A stretch of DNA of 44,218 bases from Cyclobacteriaceae bacterium (GTDB taxonomy: Bacteria; Bacteroidota; Bacteroidia; Cytophagales; Cyclobacteriaceae), in assembly GCA_019638285.1 (NCBI GenBank), contig JAHBUB010000006.1, positions 1 to 44,218 on the forward strand, read 5' to 3'. The notes under the pieces were generated by a model that was given only the letters and a program-made list of their open reading frames with translations, did no database searches and was not told the DNA's origin. The translations under genes and the position numbers were made by a program. Shown here one piece after another: positions 16,575 through 26,514 of the stretch (within the stretch, counting starts at the first letter, position 1; each line of letters starts with the position of its first letter).

Positions 16575-19500
16575 CTATATCAATGATATCACGAGATCAT
16601 CCGTTCCCACCATGGTGGCTTCCTTCAAGTGTATCGACTTAATCTCACCGGCTTCACTTGCCGTAATAGTTGTTTCCATCTTCATGGCTTCAATAACGAA
16701 AAGTGGTTCATTCTTTTTTACCTTCTGCCCCTTTTTTACCAAAATCTTAGAAAGCAGACCCTGAAGTGGAACACCGATGTGTCTGGTATTCCCTGATTCA
16801 ATCTTCTGATTCTCTATTCTTTCAATCTTCACAGACTTATCCTTTACCTCAATATTTCGCGTTTGTCCGTTTACTTTAAAGAATACAGTTCGCATACCCT
16901 CCTCATTCACGACACCAATAGAAAGCAATTCAATTATCACTTTCTTTCCCTCCCCCATCTCCACGATAGTTTCTTCATGAAGATCCATCCCATAGAAGAA
17001 ATTTAAAGTAGGTATGTGCATCACATCCCCAAATTCAATTAGCTTTTTCAACATATCTTCAAACACCTTTGGGTATAATTTCCATGAAAGAAAATCCACA
17101 AATTCAAGTTCACGGAGATAGCCTGGTTGAAATTTTTTCCGAAAAGATTTAAATTCACCCTCTAGATCTACCGGATCGAGGTGTGCATTCGGTCTGTCTT
17201 TGTATGGCTTTTTACCTTTCAAAATAATTTTTTGAAGCTTCTGAGGAAAGCCTCCGGTAGGCTGCCCCAAATCTCCTCTGAAAAAAGATTGAACAGACTC
17301 GGGAAAAGAAATCGATTCGCCCTTCTCAATTATATCTTCCTTAGTGAGACCATTGGAGACCATATACAATGCCATATCACCTACCACTTTAGAACTTGGT
17401 GTTACCTTAACAATGTCACCAAATAATTCATTGACATCTGCATACCGTTGTTTGATTTCCTCAAACTTGTCAATCAATCCGAGCCCACGAGCCTGTGGCC
17501 CCAGATTGGAATATTGTCCACCCGGGATTTCATGATGATACACATCTGCGGTTCCCGCTTTTAACCCTGATTCAAAGGGGTAATAGTATTCTCTCACAAT
17601 TTCCCAATAATTTGAAAATTGATTGAGTGATGCAATATCATACTTATTTTCTCTCTTCTGTCCCTTCATCATCTCTACCATTGCGTTGAAATTGGGCTGA
17701 GAGGTGAGACCGGATACTCCGCCAAGCGCCACATCAACAACATCCACGCCTGCTTCAATGGCTTTCAGGTAAGTGGCGCTTTGTAACGAAGAGGTGTCGT
17801 GGGTATGCAAGTGTATAGGAAGTTTTATAGCATCCTTTAATGCAGATACCAATTCTTTGGCAGCGTAGGGCTTCAACAATCCTGTCATGTCTTTTATGGC
17901 AAGAATATGGGCACCGCTATCTTCAATTTGTTTGGCCAGTTTTACATAATAATCTAGGGAGTACTTGGTACGCACAGGGTCAAGTATATCTCCTGTATAA
18001 CAAATTGATACTTCTGCTAATCCTTTTGTTCTTTTGTTTACAAACTTGATGCAAGGCTCCATGTTTTTAAGCCAGTTGAGCGAATCAAAAATCCGAAATA
18101 CATCCACGCCTTCCTCCCACGATTTCTCCACAAAAGATTCTATGAGGTTATCAGGATAGGCTGTATATCCAACTCCATTGGAGCCCCTGATTAACATTTG
18201 TAGCAAAATATTGGGAACGGCCTTCCTCAATTCTCTGAGTCTTCGCCAGGGATTTTCCAACAAAAATCTCATGCACACATCAAATGTAGCGCCACCCCAC
18301 ACCTCCAGGCTAAACGTTTGTGGATGATGGTGCGCAAAACTTGCAGCTACATCCAACATGTCAATCGTGCGCATACGAGTGGCCAGCAATGATTGATGCG
18401 CATCGCGCAAGGTGGTATCCGTGTAGTGAATTTTCTTTTCCTTAAGCAACCATTCACTGAATTTTTTAGGCCCCAATTCAGTCAGTAAATCTTTAGTGCC
18501 TTTGGGATAAGGTGCGTCATAGCCAAACTCTGGAATAAAAGGTACTCGAAATTGTTTGTTCTTATCAACAACTCTCACATCCGGATGACCATTTACAATT
18601 ACATCAGCCAGATACTTTACTACTTTGGTAGCGCGGTCTTGGCGCTGATCAAATTTAAAAAGTTCTTTGTGCTTCTGAATAAAATCAACCGTGGCCTTAC
18701 CGGATCTAAAAACCTTGTGATTGATAATATTTTCAAGAAAGGCTACGTTGGTTTTCACTCCACGCGTTCTGAATTCACGAAGTGCACGGTACATTTTTCT
18801 GCTTGCTCCATCTAGGGTACGTGAATGAGCAGAAACTTTTACCAACATTGAATCAAAAAAAGGACTGATCTCTACGCCCTGGTATAAACTACCCGCATCG
18901 AGACGAATACCAAACCCTCCTACACTTCGATAGGTGAGAATGGTCCCATAATCCGGCTTAAAGTTATTTTCAGGATCTTCAGTAGTAATTCTACACTGCA
19001 TAGCGTAACCAATGGTGTGCAGTGAGTCCTGAGAAGGAATCTTAATTTGTTCATCAGATAGTTTGTATCCACCGGCAATAAAAATCTGAGTTTTGACTAA
19101 ATCTATTCCAGTAACCATTTCGGTAACTGTATGTTCCACCTGAATACGTGGATTCACTTCAATGAAATATATACTTCCTTTTTTGTCTACCAGAAATTCT
19201 ACTGTGCCCACATTATCATACATCACAGCCCTGGTCACCTTCAACGCATAATCATACAACTTATCAAGTATGCTTTGTTTTAATCCAAAAGAAGGCGCTA
19301 CCTCGACCACTTTTTGAAATCTTCTTTGCACAGAGCAGTCTCTCTCAAACAAGTGCACCGAATTTCCATGCTTATCTGCAACAATCTGAATTTCGATGTG
19401 CTTTGGTTCTTCCACAAATCTTTCAAGGAAAACCGTACCATCACCAAATGCATTCAAGGCCTCTCGGGTTCCTTCGTTGTAAGCGTTCTCTAACTCCTCT

Positions 19501-20027
19501 TCAGAACGCACCACCCTCATCCCTCTACCACCCCCACCCGATGCAGCCTTAAGCATCAAAGGAAACCCAATCCGCTTACCCTCCTTCACCGCTATCTTTG
19601 CCGATGTCAATGGCACATTGCTACTCTCAATAAGCGGCAGGCCATTTTTTTCAGCAATTTTTTTAGCCGAAATTTTATCTCCCAGCAAATTCATTGCCTT
19701 GGGATTGGGACCCACCCAAATGATCCCATTCTCTTCACATTTTTTTGCAAACACAGCATTCTCAGAAAGGAATCCATAACCGGGATGGATGGCATCCACT
19801 TTCCTTTTCAATGCTACACGAATGATCTCATCAATATCGAGATAAGGTTTTAGAGGATCTCCTTCTTTGCCTATCTGATAACTTTCGTCCGCCTTATATC
19901 GGTGCAGTGAGTACCTGTCTTCATGCGTATAAACCGCAACGGTTTTAAGGCCAATTTCCACACTGGCACGAAAAACACGAATGGCAATTTCGCCACGATT
20001 GGCTACTAATATTTTCTTGATCTTCAT
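16575..20027 (-). CDS. pyc: Pyruvate carboxylase
   Basis: A single-chain biotin enzyme (1150 residues) that converts pyruvate, bicarbonate and ATP to oxaloacetate, replenishing the TCA cycle. Domains in order: biotin carboxylase (about 1-450; ATP-grasp loop AASGGGGRGMRVV, ERDCSVQRRFQKVVE, VEFLVD and EVNPRIQVEHTVTE), carboxyltransferase (about 525-810; TDTTLRDAHQSLLATR, the metal-binding LHTHDT and AIKDMTG), the tetramerisation/PC region, and a C-terminal biotinyl domain with EAMKMETT, where the biotinylated Lys is residue 1116. All key motifs are intact and the length is that of the alpha4-type enzyme. It is monocistronic by position. Confidence 0.98.
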   Translation of the reverse strand: MKIKKILVANRGEIAIRVFRASVEIGLKTVAVYTHEDRYSLHRYKADESYQIGKEGDPLKPYLDIDEIIRVALKRKVDAIHPGYGFLSENAVFAKKCEENGIIWVGPNPKAMNLLGDKISAKKIAEKNGLPLIESSNVPLTSAKIAVKEGKRIGFPLMLKAASGGGGRGMRVVRSEEELENAYNEGTREALNAFGDGTVFLERFVEEPKHIEIQIVADKHGNSVHLFERDCSVQRRFQKVVEVAPSFGLKQSILDKLYDYALKVTRAVMYDNVGTVEFLVDKKGSIYFIEVNPRIQVEHTVTEMVTGIDLVKTQIFIAGGYKLSDEQIKIPSQDSLHTIGYAMQCRITTEDPENNFKPDYGTILTYRSVGGFGIRLDAGSLYQGVEISPFFDSMLVKVSAHSRTLDGASRKMYRALREFRTRGVKTNVAFLENIINHKVFRSGKATVDFIQKHKELFKFDQRQDRATKVVKYLADVIVNGHPDVRVVDKNKQFRVPFIPEFGYDAPYPKGTKDLLTELGPKKFSEWLLKEKKIHYTDTTLRDAHQSLLATRMRTIDMLDVAASFAHHHPQTFSLEVWGGATFDVCMRFLLENPWRRLRELRKAVPNILLQMLIRGSNGVGYTAYPDNLIESFVEKSWEEGVDVFRIFDSLNWLKNMEPCIKFVNKRTKGLAEVSICYTGDILDPVRTKYSLDYYVKLAKQIEDSGAHILAIKDMTGLLKPYAAKELVSALKDAIKLPIHLHTHDTSSLQSATYLKAIEAGVDVVDVALGGVSGLTSQPNFNAMVEMMKGQKRENKYDIASLNQFSNYWEIVREYYYPFESGLKAGTADVYHHEIPGGQYSNLGPQARGLGLIDKFEEIKQRYADVNELFGDIVKVTPSSKVVGDMALYMVSNGLTKEDIIEKGESISFPESVQSFFRGDLGQPTGGFPQKLQKIILKGKKPYKDRPNAHLDPVDLEGEFKSFRKKFQPGYLRELEFVDFLSWKLYPKVFEDMLKKLIEFGDVMHIPTLNFFYGMDLHEETIVEMGEGKKVIIELLSIGVVNEEGMRTVFFKVNGQTRNIEVKDKSVKIERIENQKIESGNTRHIGVPLQGLLSKILVKKGQKVKKNEPLFVIEAMKMETTITASEAGEIKSIHLKEATMVGTDDLVISLI

Positions 20028-20216
20028 TCAGGTAAGATACTAAATGAAGTGATTGTTTTATAATTAATAATGCAGACTAAGTGCGATTTCCCTTTTATTG
20101 AGCCACAAATTCCCGATTTTATTCAATGACCCGCGGAACATAGATAAGAAGTGGTACAGAAAGATGCGGGACTCCGCAATTAAGGTTTTAACGCTAGCTT
20201 ACAATGTTGAATGACG

Positions 20217-22823
20217 CTAGCCTTTCTTTAGCAGGGATAAGACTTCATTCAGTTTTAACAAAGCCTCCACCGGACTGATGGTGTTTATGTCGATTTTGGT
20301 CAATGTATCTTCCATCAGCTTTAACTTGGGATCAACCTCAAATAATCCCATCTGCGCTGTTGGTTTAGGCAATTCCTCCATCTTCTTTGCGGATTGGTTT
20401 TTTTGTTTGTTTTTTTCCAGAAAACGAAGAATTTCATTGGCTCTGATTACAATTCGATTGGGCATCCCTGCCAACTGTGCTACATGGATCCCAAAACTAT
20501 GTTCACTCCCCCCTTCTTTGAGCTTGCGCATAAAGATGATCTTCTCTCCTGTTTCTTTAACCGAAACATTAAAGTTTTTCACGCGAACCAGATCCTCAGC
20601 CAATTGATTTAATTCGTGATAGTGTGTTGCAAAAAGGGTCTTAGGCTTAAATTCTTTATGGTTGTGTAAATACTCCACGATGGCCCAGGCAATTGATACC
20701 CCATCGTAGGTGCTGGTGCCCCGACCAATTTCATCCATTAATATCAAACTGCGATTGCTAAGGTTGTTGAGAATGCTGGCTGTTTCCGTCATCTCTACCA
20801 TAAAAGTCGACTCCCCTCTTGATAAATTATCAGAAGCCCCTACCCTGGTAAATACCTTATCCACCATTCCAATCTTTGCTGTCTCTGCCGGAACAAAACT
20901 TCCAATTTGAGCCATCAATACAATCAAAGCGGTTTGTCGCAACAAGGCAGATTTACCGGCCATATTAGGGCCTGTAATTATCAATATCTGTTGTGATTCA
21001 TTATCGAGGTAAATATCATTGGGTACATAGTTCTCACCTATCGGCAACTGTTTTTCAATCACCGGATGACGTCCTTCCTTTATGTTAATTATCATAGTGT
21101 CGTTCACTTCTGGTTTGCTGTATCGGTTGGCTTTGGCCACCCTGGCAAATGAAAGCAAACAGTCCAACACCGCAATTACTCTTGCGTTTTGCTGTATTTG
21201 TGAAATAAAGTCTGTCGCATTGAGCACCAAGTCTTGAAAGATTTTTTGTTCAATTACAGTAAGCTTTTCCTCTGCATGTAAAATCTTCTCTTCATACGTT
21301 TTTAGTTCTTCAGTAATGTATCGTTCTGCATTCACCAGAGTCTGCTTCCGAATCCATTCCGTAGGCACCTTGGCCTTGTGAACATTGCTTACTTCCAAAT
21401 AGTAGCCAAATACTTTATTGTAAGAAATTTTCAGTGAAGAGATTCCAGTCTTTTCAATTTCCCGCTTTTGAAGCTTTAACAAGTAATCCTTGCCCGAAAA
21501 AGCAATACTGCGAAGCTCATCCAGTTCTTCGTCAACACCTTCTTTGATTATTCCGCCCTGATGCACCAACATGGGTGCGTCTTCTTTCAATTCCTTTTCA
21601 ATCTTATCCAGTAAAAATTCGCATCGCTCTAGTTGGTCGCCCAATTTTTTCAGCGCTATTGATTTTTGCCCCATGAGCAAATCTTTAATAGGAATGGCAG
21701 CCTGAAGCGACCTTTTCATTTGAATCATCTCCCTCGGATTGATTCTCCCTACAGCCACCTTTGAAATAAGACGCTCTAAATCTGCAATGTGGCTGAGTTG
21801 TTCAACTATCTTTTCCAAAAGCTCACCTTCATGGTAAAATGTCTCCACCACATCCAAGCGTTCTTGTACTGCTGACCTTTCTTTTAGGGGAAGGATCATC
21901 CACTTGCGCAACTGCCTTGAGCCCATCGCTGTGACGGTCTTATCGAGAATATGAATGAGTGGCACTCCGCCCTCTTGTTGAGGGTTTACAATTTCCAAAT
22001 TGCGTATAGTGAACTTATCCAACCACACATATTTGTCTTCATCAATTCTTGATATGGATGAAATATGATGCGTCTCCTTGTGTTCGGTAACCTCTAAGTA
22101 ATGAAGTATGGAGCCAGCCGCTACAATGGCTTCTGCCATTCCATCTACACCAAAGCCCTTGAGGTTGGCTGTTTCAAATTGATTGGTAAGTTTTTCGTAA
22201 GTATAATCAGAAGCGAAAACCCACTCGTCTAATGCAAAGGTGGCATATGCTTCACCAAACTGGTTTTCAAATTTCTCTCTATGCAACTTGCTGAAAATAA
22301 TTTCAGCAGGCGAAAAGCTTTGAATTAATTTATATACATAAGTCTCGTTCCCTTCTGCGGCATAAAATTCTCCGGTGCTGATATCCAAAAAAGCGATGCC
22401 TAATAAATTATTCCCCACTTGAACGGACGCCAGAAAATTGTTCTGATTCTTTTCAAGAACATTATCATTAAAAGAAACGCCAGGCGTAACCAATTCGGTA
22501 ACTCCGCGCTTCACAATGCCTTTTACAAATCGGGGGTCTTCCAACTGATCGCAAATGGCCACACGATAACCAGCCCGCACCAATTTGGGTAGATAATTAT
22601 CCAATGCGTGATGAGGAAATCCGGCCAATTCTATTTCTGATGCCGATCCACTTCCCCGCTTTGTGAGCACAATGCCGAGAACCTTGCTTGCTTTGATGGC
22701 GTCTTCACCAAAAGTCTCATAAAAGTCTCCCACACGAAATAATAACAGCGCCCCAGGATATTTCACCTTGATCGCGTTGTACTGTTTCATTAAGGGGGTT
22801 TCGGAAGAGGAGCTTGAGGCCAT
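20217..22823 (-). CDS. mutS: DNA mismatch repair protein MutS
   Basis: It recognises mismatches and small loops and recruits MutL. The mismatch-reading FxE motif is in the N-terminal domain ([12 protein letters not shown]), followed by connector and lever/clamp domains. The ATPase domain has Walker [17 protein letters not shown]-loop residues [19 protein letters not shown] and Walker [13 protein letters not shown]. The C-terminal helical region ends [12 protein letters not shown] chose the ATG at 22823 (MASSSS) because a longer frame would use a TTG that lies inside the -7 promoter box. Length is about 868 residues, as expected for MutS1. No mutL is nearby. Confidence 0.97.
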   Translation of the reverse strand: MASSSSSETPLMKQYNAIKVKYPGALLLFRVGDFYETFGEDAIKASKVLGIVLTKRGSGSASEIELAGFPHHALDNYLPKLVRAGYRVAICDQLEDPRFVKGIVKRGVTELVTPGVSFNDNVLEKNQNNFLASVQVGNNLLGIAFLDISTGEFYAAEGNETYVYKLIQSFSPAEIIFSKLHREKFENQFGEAYATFALDEWVFASDYTYEKLTNQFETANLKGFGVDGMAEAIVAAGSILHYLEVTEHKETHHISSISRIDEDKYVWLDKFTIRNLEIVNPQQEGGVPLIHILDKTVTAMGSRQLRKWMILPLKERSAVQERLDVVETFYHEGELLEKIVEQLSHIADLERLISKVAVGRINPREMIQMKRSLQAAIPIKDLLMGQKSIALKKLGDQLERCEFLLDKIEKELKEDAPMLVHQGGIIKEGVDEELDELRSIAFSGKDYLLKLQKREIEKTGISSLKISYNKVFGYYLEVSNVHKAKVPTEWIRKQTLVNAERYITEELKTYEEKILHAEEKLTVIEQKIFQDLVLNATDFISQIQQNARVIAVLDCLLSFARVAKANRYSKPEVNDTMIINIKEGRHPVIEKQLPIGENYVPNDIYLDNESQQILIITGPNMAGKSALLRQTALIVLMAQIGSFVPAETAKIGMVDKVFTRVGASDNLSRGESTFMVEMTETASILNNLSNRSLILMDEIGRGTSTYDGVSIAWAIVEYLHNHKEFKPKTLFATHYHELNQLAEDLVRVKNFNVSVKETGEKIIFMRKLKEGGSEHSFGIHVAQLAGMPNRIVIRANEILRFLEKNKQKNQSAKKMEELPKPTAQMGLFEVDPKLKLMEDTLTKIDINTISPVEALLKLNEVLSLLKKG

Positions 22824-22829
22824 GAAGGG

Positions 22830-22858
22830 CAAAGATAAAATCCGTGCGCAAGATGCAA
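22830..22858 (-). promoter_or_regulatory. mutS promoter, Bacteroidota type, with almost no leader
   Basis: On the minus strand TTG, 18 bases, then TATCTTTG ends only 6 bases before the ATG at 22823. With the usual distance from -7 box to start point, the transcript would begin at or next to the start codon, which suggests a leaderless or near-leaderless mRNA. Confidence 0.5.
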
Positions 22859-22879
22859 GGTGGAAGTCGAAATTATATT

Positions 22880-23542
22880 CTACTTCTCAGCCACTATCAG
22901 CCACATTTTATCTCCCTTTATTTTTTCGCGATCAATATAGGGGTCTTGTTTGAATACAATCTTAAATCCTGCCTTTTGTAAGTCTTCCATAGCATAATTC
23001 ATCCCCAACTCGTGTTGTCGCTCTTGTTCTGCCCTTGACCAATTTCTCCGGTCTTCCGCTATCGGCTCACAAATAACCAATTTTCCGCCTGTCTTAAGGG
23101 CTGCTTTTATGTGTTTAAGCATATCATCATGATCAGCCATTTCATGGTAGGTATCAATGATTATCGCCCCATTTAAACTATTAGAAGGCAAATGAGGATT
23201 GTCATAATCACCTTTTACAGCGGTTACATTGGTAATCCCCCTGTCTTTAAGAATGCCATTCAATTTATCCAGCCGATTTTGCTGCACATCTACTGCATAG
23301 ACTTTACCTGACATTCCTACAGCTTTGGTTAATTTCATGGTCATGTAACCCTCGTGACAGCCGATGTCCGCTACTTTATCTCCATCTTTCAGATTCAATT
23401 GGGTAATGATGTCGTCAGCTCGTTGCCATTGGTCTCGTTCTTTCCATGCGTTCTGGGTGTAAATATTTTTCCATTGGTCTTGTGCATAGGCAGTGTACCC
23501 TGCAAAAATTAAAAGTCCAAAAAGTTGAATAGTCTTCATCAT
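22880..23542 (-). CDS. SAM-dependent methyltransferase with N-terminal signal peptide
   Basis: A class I methyltransferase fold of about 200 residues: motif [16 protein letters not shown], motif [10 protein letters not shown], then [11 protein letters not shown] and [11 protein letters not shown]. Before it stands what looks like a cleavable signal peptide ([20 protein letters not shown], cleavage after about residue 20), so the protein may be exported to the periplasm. That is odd for an enzyme needing cytoplasmic SAM. Exported homologs of this type are known to be annotated in Bacteroidota and Proteobacteria, with unknown substrates. An ATG at 23539 is an equal start choice. It lies 57 bases upstream of mutS on the same strand. 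Confidence 0.85.
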   Translation of the reverse strand: MMKTIQLFGLLIFAGYTAYAQDQWKNIYTQNAWKERDQWQRADDIITQLNLKDGDKVADIGCHEGYMTMKLTKAVGMSGKVYAVDVQQNRLDKLNGILKDRGITNVTAVKGDYDNPHLPSNSLNGAIIIDTYHEMADHDDMLKHIKAALKTGGKLVICEPIAEDRRNWSRAEQERQHELGMNYAMEDLQKAGFKIVFKQDPYIDREKIKGDKMWLIVAEK

Positions 23543-23614
23543 ATTACAAAGTGACCCTTTTTTACTTACAATTACGAAAATAGCACGATAGCGCTCAAAG
23601 TAATTTTTTCATTC

Positions 23615-23622
23615 TACTTTTG
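23615..23622 (+). promoter_or_regulatory. -7 box TACTTTTG directly ahead of the RNA methyltransferase gene
   Basis: TACTTTTG fits TAnnTTTG and ends 4 bases before the GTG at 23627, again predicting little or no 5' leader. No -33 TTG is present at the right distance. Confidence 0.4.
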
Positions 23623-23626
23623 CCCT

Positions 23627-24154
23627 GTGAAAAAGCTAAAACTGGAAGAGTTAGGAAGAGTTTCGACTGAAGAGTATAAATCAGTTGTCAAGCTTCCCAT
23701 CGTTATTGTTCTGGACAATGTGCGGAGCCTCCACAATGTAGGATCTGCTTTTAGAACTGCGGACGCGTTTAGGATTGAAAAAATTTTCCTTACAGGTATT
23801 ACTGGCCAACCCCCTCATCGTGAAATACAAAAAACCGCATTAGGTGCTACAGAATCTGTAGACTGGGAATATTTTAAAAGTGAATCTGAGTTGGTTCAGC
23901 AACTAAAATCCGAAGGCTATACCATCATTATTATAGAGCAAACTTCCGAAAGTGTAGCCTTACACCATTTCGCTCCCATTGATGGCGTTAAATATTGCCT
24001 CGTTTTCGGCAACGAAGTAAATGGCGTAAGTGATGGTGTGATTGATCAAGCAGATTTGGCTATTGAAATCCCTCAATCAGGTACCAAGCACTCCATTAAT
24101 GTTTCTGTTTGTATAGGTATTGTTGTTTGGGAGATGGCTAAAAAATTTATTTAG
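23627..24154 (+). CDS. TrmH/SpoU-family RNA methyltransferase
   Basis: A SPOUT-class 2'-O-methyltransferase of tRNA or rRNA, 175 residues, the short form without an N-terminal substrate-binding domain. The three SpoU motifs are present: motif 1 NVGSAFRTADAF (about 42-53), motif 2 LVFGNEVNGVS (about 125-135) and motif 3 IPQSGTKHSINVSVC (about 147-161). The catalytic Arg is in motif 1, and the deep trefoil knot is formed by motifs 2 and 3. The start is GTG at 23627, right after a promoter box. The exact target nucleotide cannot be told; TrmH (Gm18 of tRNA) and TrmL types are candidates. Confidence 0.93.
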   Translation: MKKLKLEELGRVSTEEYKSVVKLPIVIVLDNVRSLHNVGSAFRTADAFRIEKIFLTGITGQPPHREIQKTALGATESVDWEYFKSESELVQQLKSEGYTIIIIEQTSESVALHHFAPIDGVKYCLVFGNEVNGVSDGVIDQADLAIEIPQSGTKHSINVSVCIGIVVWEMAKKFI

Positions 24155-24227
24155 AATAGGTCGCGTAATGCCCTGCCTATGAGACAGAGTCAAGTATTAT
24201 TTGCATTTTTGTGAAGCATCTAATTTT

Positions 24228-25391
24228 ATGTCAGACAGATATAATCAAAGAGGAGTTTCCGCATCTAAAGAAGATGTTCATAAAGCCATCAGCAAGCTGG
24301 ATAAAGGTTTGTTTCCACAAGCCTTTTGCAAAATCGTAGAGGATCATCTTGGTGGAGATCCTGAATACTGCACCGTAATGCATGCCGATGGTGCTGGCAC
24401 CAAATCATCTCTTGCCTATATCTATTGGAAAGAAACCGGGGACCTTTCGGTTTGGAAAGGAATAGCACAGGATGCCATTATCATGAATGTCGATGATCTG
24501 TTATGTGTAGGTGCTACCGATAATATTTTGCTTTCCTCCACCATTGGCCGCAACAAAAATTTAATTCCGGGCGAAGTTATCTCGGAAATTATCAATGGCA
24601 CCGAGGAAGTACTGGCCATGCTACGAAAGTACGGAATGAACATAAGAAGCACTGGCGGAGAAACTGCCGATGTGGGAGATTTAGTTCGAACCATAATTGT
24701 TGATAGTACCGTAACTGCTCGAATGAAACGAAGCGAGGTGATTTCTAATCACAATATAAAAGCTGGTGATGTTATTGTTGGTTTATCCTCTTATGGACAG
24801 GCCTCTTACGAAACAGAATACAACGGAGGCATGGGTAGCAACGGGCTCACCTCTGCACGCCACGATGTGTTTTCAAAAATCTATAGAGATAAGTATCCAG
24901 AGTCATTTGATAGCAATGTTCCCATAGATCTTATTTATAGTGGTGAATGTAAGCTTAATGATACAATTGCAGATACTCCTGTTAATGTTGGAAAGTTAGT
25001 CCTCTCCCCGACTCGTACGTATACACCCATTATAATTGAGATTTTAAAAAATCCTCGTAACCAAATTCATGGATTGGTACATTGCAGTGGTGGTGCCCAA
25101 ACGAAAGTATTACACTTTATTGAAAATCTTCACATCATAAAAGATAATCTGTTACCTATTCCTCCCCTGTTCAAATTGATTCAACAACAGTCAGGAACGG
25201 ATTGGAGGGAGATGTACAAAGTATTTAATATGGGGCACCGCATGGAAATTTACCTTGACGAAAAACATGCTGAGGGGGTGATCGCTATCTCCAAATCATT
25301 TGGTGTTGAAGCTCAAGTAATCGGTCGTGTTGAAGCTTCTTCGCAAAAGAAGGTGACCATTAAGAGCGATAAAGGAGAATTTCAATACTAA
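24228..25391 (+). CDS. purM: Phosphoribosylformylglycinamidine cyclo-ligase (AIR synthase)
   Basis: This enzyme catalyses the ATP-dependent ring closure of FGAM to aminoimidazole ribotide in purine synthesis. The start of the catalytic fold is DRYNQRGVSASKEDVHKAI; other conserved parts are HADGAGTKSSLA, MNVDDLLCVGA, GGETADVGD and the C-terminal GGAQTK and NMGHRMEIY. The sequence is the longer Bacteroidota form (about 387 residues against 345 in E. coli) with the distinct N terminus typical of that branch. I chose the ATG at 24228 because the longer frame begins with TTG at 24201 and adds unrelated residues. It is convergent with the next gene, 6 bases away, with no clear terminator between. 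Confidence 0.93.
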   Translation: MSDRYNQRGVSASKEDVHKAISKLDKGLFPQAFCKIVEDHLGGDPEYCTVMHADGAGTKSSLAYIYWKETGDLSVWKGIAQDAIIMNVDDLLCVGATDNILLSSTIGRNKNLIPGEVISEIINGTEEVLAMLRKYGMNIRSTGGETADVGDLVRTIIVDSTVTARMKRSEVISNHNIKAGDVIVGLSSYGQASYETEYNGGMGSNGLTSARHDVFSKIYRDKYPESFDSNVPIDLIYSGECKLNDTIADTPVNVGKLVLSPTRTYTPIIIEILKNPRNQIHGLVHCSGGAQTKVLHFIENLHIIKDNLLPIPPLFKLIQQQSGTDWREMYKVFNMGHRMEIYLDEKHAEGVIAISKSFGVEAQVIGRVEASSQKKVTIKSDKGEFQY

Positions 25392-25397
25392 TTAACT

Positions 25398-26342
25398 CTA
25401 AAAAAATACTCCAGAAAGCATCCCCCTTGCCGGAGATGTTCCTTGCATCGCTTTTTCTCTACTGCCCGAAGCTGGAACAATAATGTCTGAAATGGTTATA
25501 TAGTCAGGTCCTTTCTTTTCAAAGGTTTGAACAATCTGAACAGGCCTATTTTCTTCTCCATTGATATTCATTTGGGTGTAGACTCCCGTATGAGAGGCCT
25601 CTGTCACCCCTCCCGGTAAAGTACCCTTCGCTGAAACAAATTTTGATGTGAGGGTTACATGATCTGACATTCCTTCATAATACCTAAAAGCCAAACCATA
25701 GATGCCATCAGGTGCCGGTGTACCTATCGCAATTTTTTCAAAACCAGTGCCTATTGTAGCAGACGCGGCTAAAAAGACTGGGCCGTCTTTTGGGTCGATT
25801 AAGAATAAAATCAAATCTAAGTCTACATCTCCAGGGGTTCCATCTCCCGAATCCCATGACAAGTCAATACTTAATGACTTTTCAATCTGTTCGTTTTCCT
25901 TTATAATTAATAAATGTGATGTCTCTTCCTCATTTTCAGAGGGCAATGCGTTACCAGTAATACGCGCAAGACTTATTTCCAATGATTTGCCAAATATGCC
26001 TGCCAAATCAATCAAATCACGGTCAAATTCAAATTCCGAATCATCTATAATGGTAATTAATAAATCCCCAGTAGTGGCGCCATTCGGAATGGTTGCACTT
26101 GCTGTAGTCTCATAATCAATACCAGCTTGTGCCGAACCCCTGATGGTGAAGTCTATAACGATATCATGATAAGCAGCCTTATCAAGGTTTAATGTTATCA
26201 GTGCTGATCCCTCATTTTCAGATACAATCGTTGCCTTGGTGGCAAATGTTAAGGTCGCGGGTGGTGGTAATTCTTCCTCCTTGCAGGAGATAAACTGAAG
26301 TAGCATAATAAAAAGGAGGGAGGAGGTAAAGATTTTTTTCAT
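25398..26342 (-). CDS. Calx-beta-domain lipoprotein
   Basis: A 314-residue exported lipoprotein: signal peptide with Cys20 in FISC. Residues about 28-155 form a Calx-beta-like unit (VSENEGSALITLNLDKAA, SAQAGIDYE, TIIDDSEFEFDRDLIDL), a calcium-binding beta sandwich common in Bacteroidota surface proteins. The second half (about 160-285) is a different beta-rich domain with the Asp-rich motif DLSWDSGDGTPGDVDLDL, similar in style to WD..DVDLD sandwiches such as DUF2135, though this is a guess. The final residues (MQGTSPARGMLSGVFF) show no sorting domain. Function unknown; cell-surface location is inferred. Confidence 0.85.
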   Translation of the reverse strand: MKKIFTSSLLFIMLLQFISCKEEELPPPATLTFATKATIVSENEGSALITLNLDKAAYHDIVIDFTIRGSAQAGIDYETTASATIPNGATTGDLLITIIDDSEFEFDRDLIDLAGIFGKSLEISLARITGNALPSENEEETSHLLIIKENEQIEKSLSIDLSWDSGDGTPGDVDLDLILFLIDPKDGPVFLAASATIGTGFEKIAIGTPAPDGIYGLAFRYYEGMSDHVTLTSKFVSAKGTLPGGVTEASHTGVYTQMNINGEENRPVQIVQTFEKKGPDYITISDIIVPASGSREKAMQGTSPARGMLSGVFF

Positions 26343-26514
26343 AGGATCAATTGGTTACAGGATGCAACACACTTGGCAGACAAACAAATCAATTGCTTAA
26401 AACATTTGATTTGACCAAATGAGAAAAATCCAATCGCAATAAAACTACAATTATTGTTCGATCTCCAACTACCGTGTTAAGGGTTATTCTTTCGTTGAAG
26501 TCAAGTAAAGGGAG

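Noticed and set aside
20165-20178. Hairpin TGCGG-GACT-CCGCA after mutS as terminator
   Set aside because: The stem has only 5 bp and the T-rich stretch behind it is weak; a self-complementary CGCTAGC pair next to it is also unconvincing.
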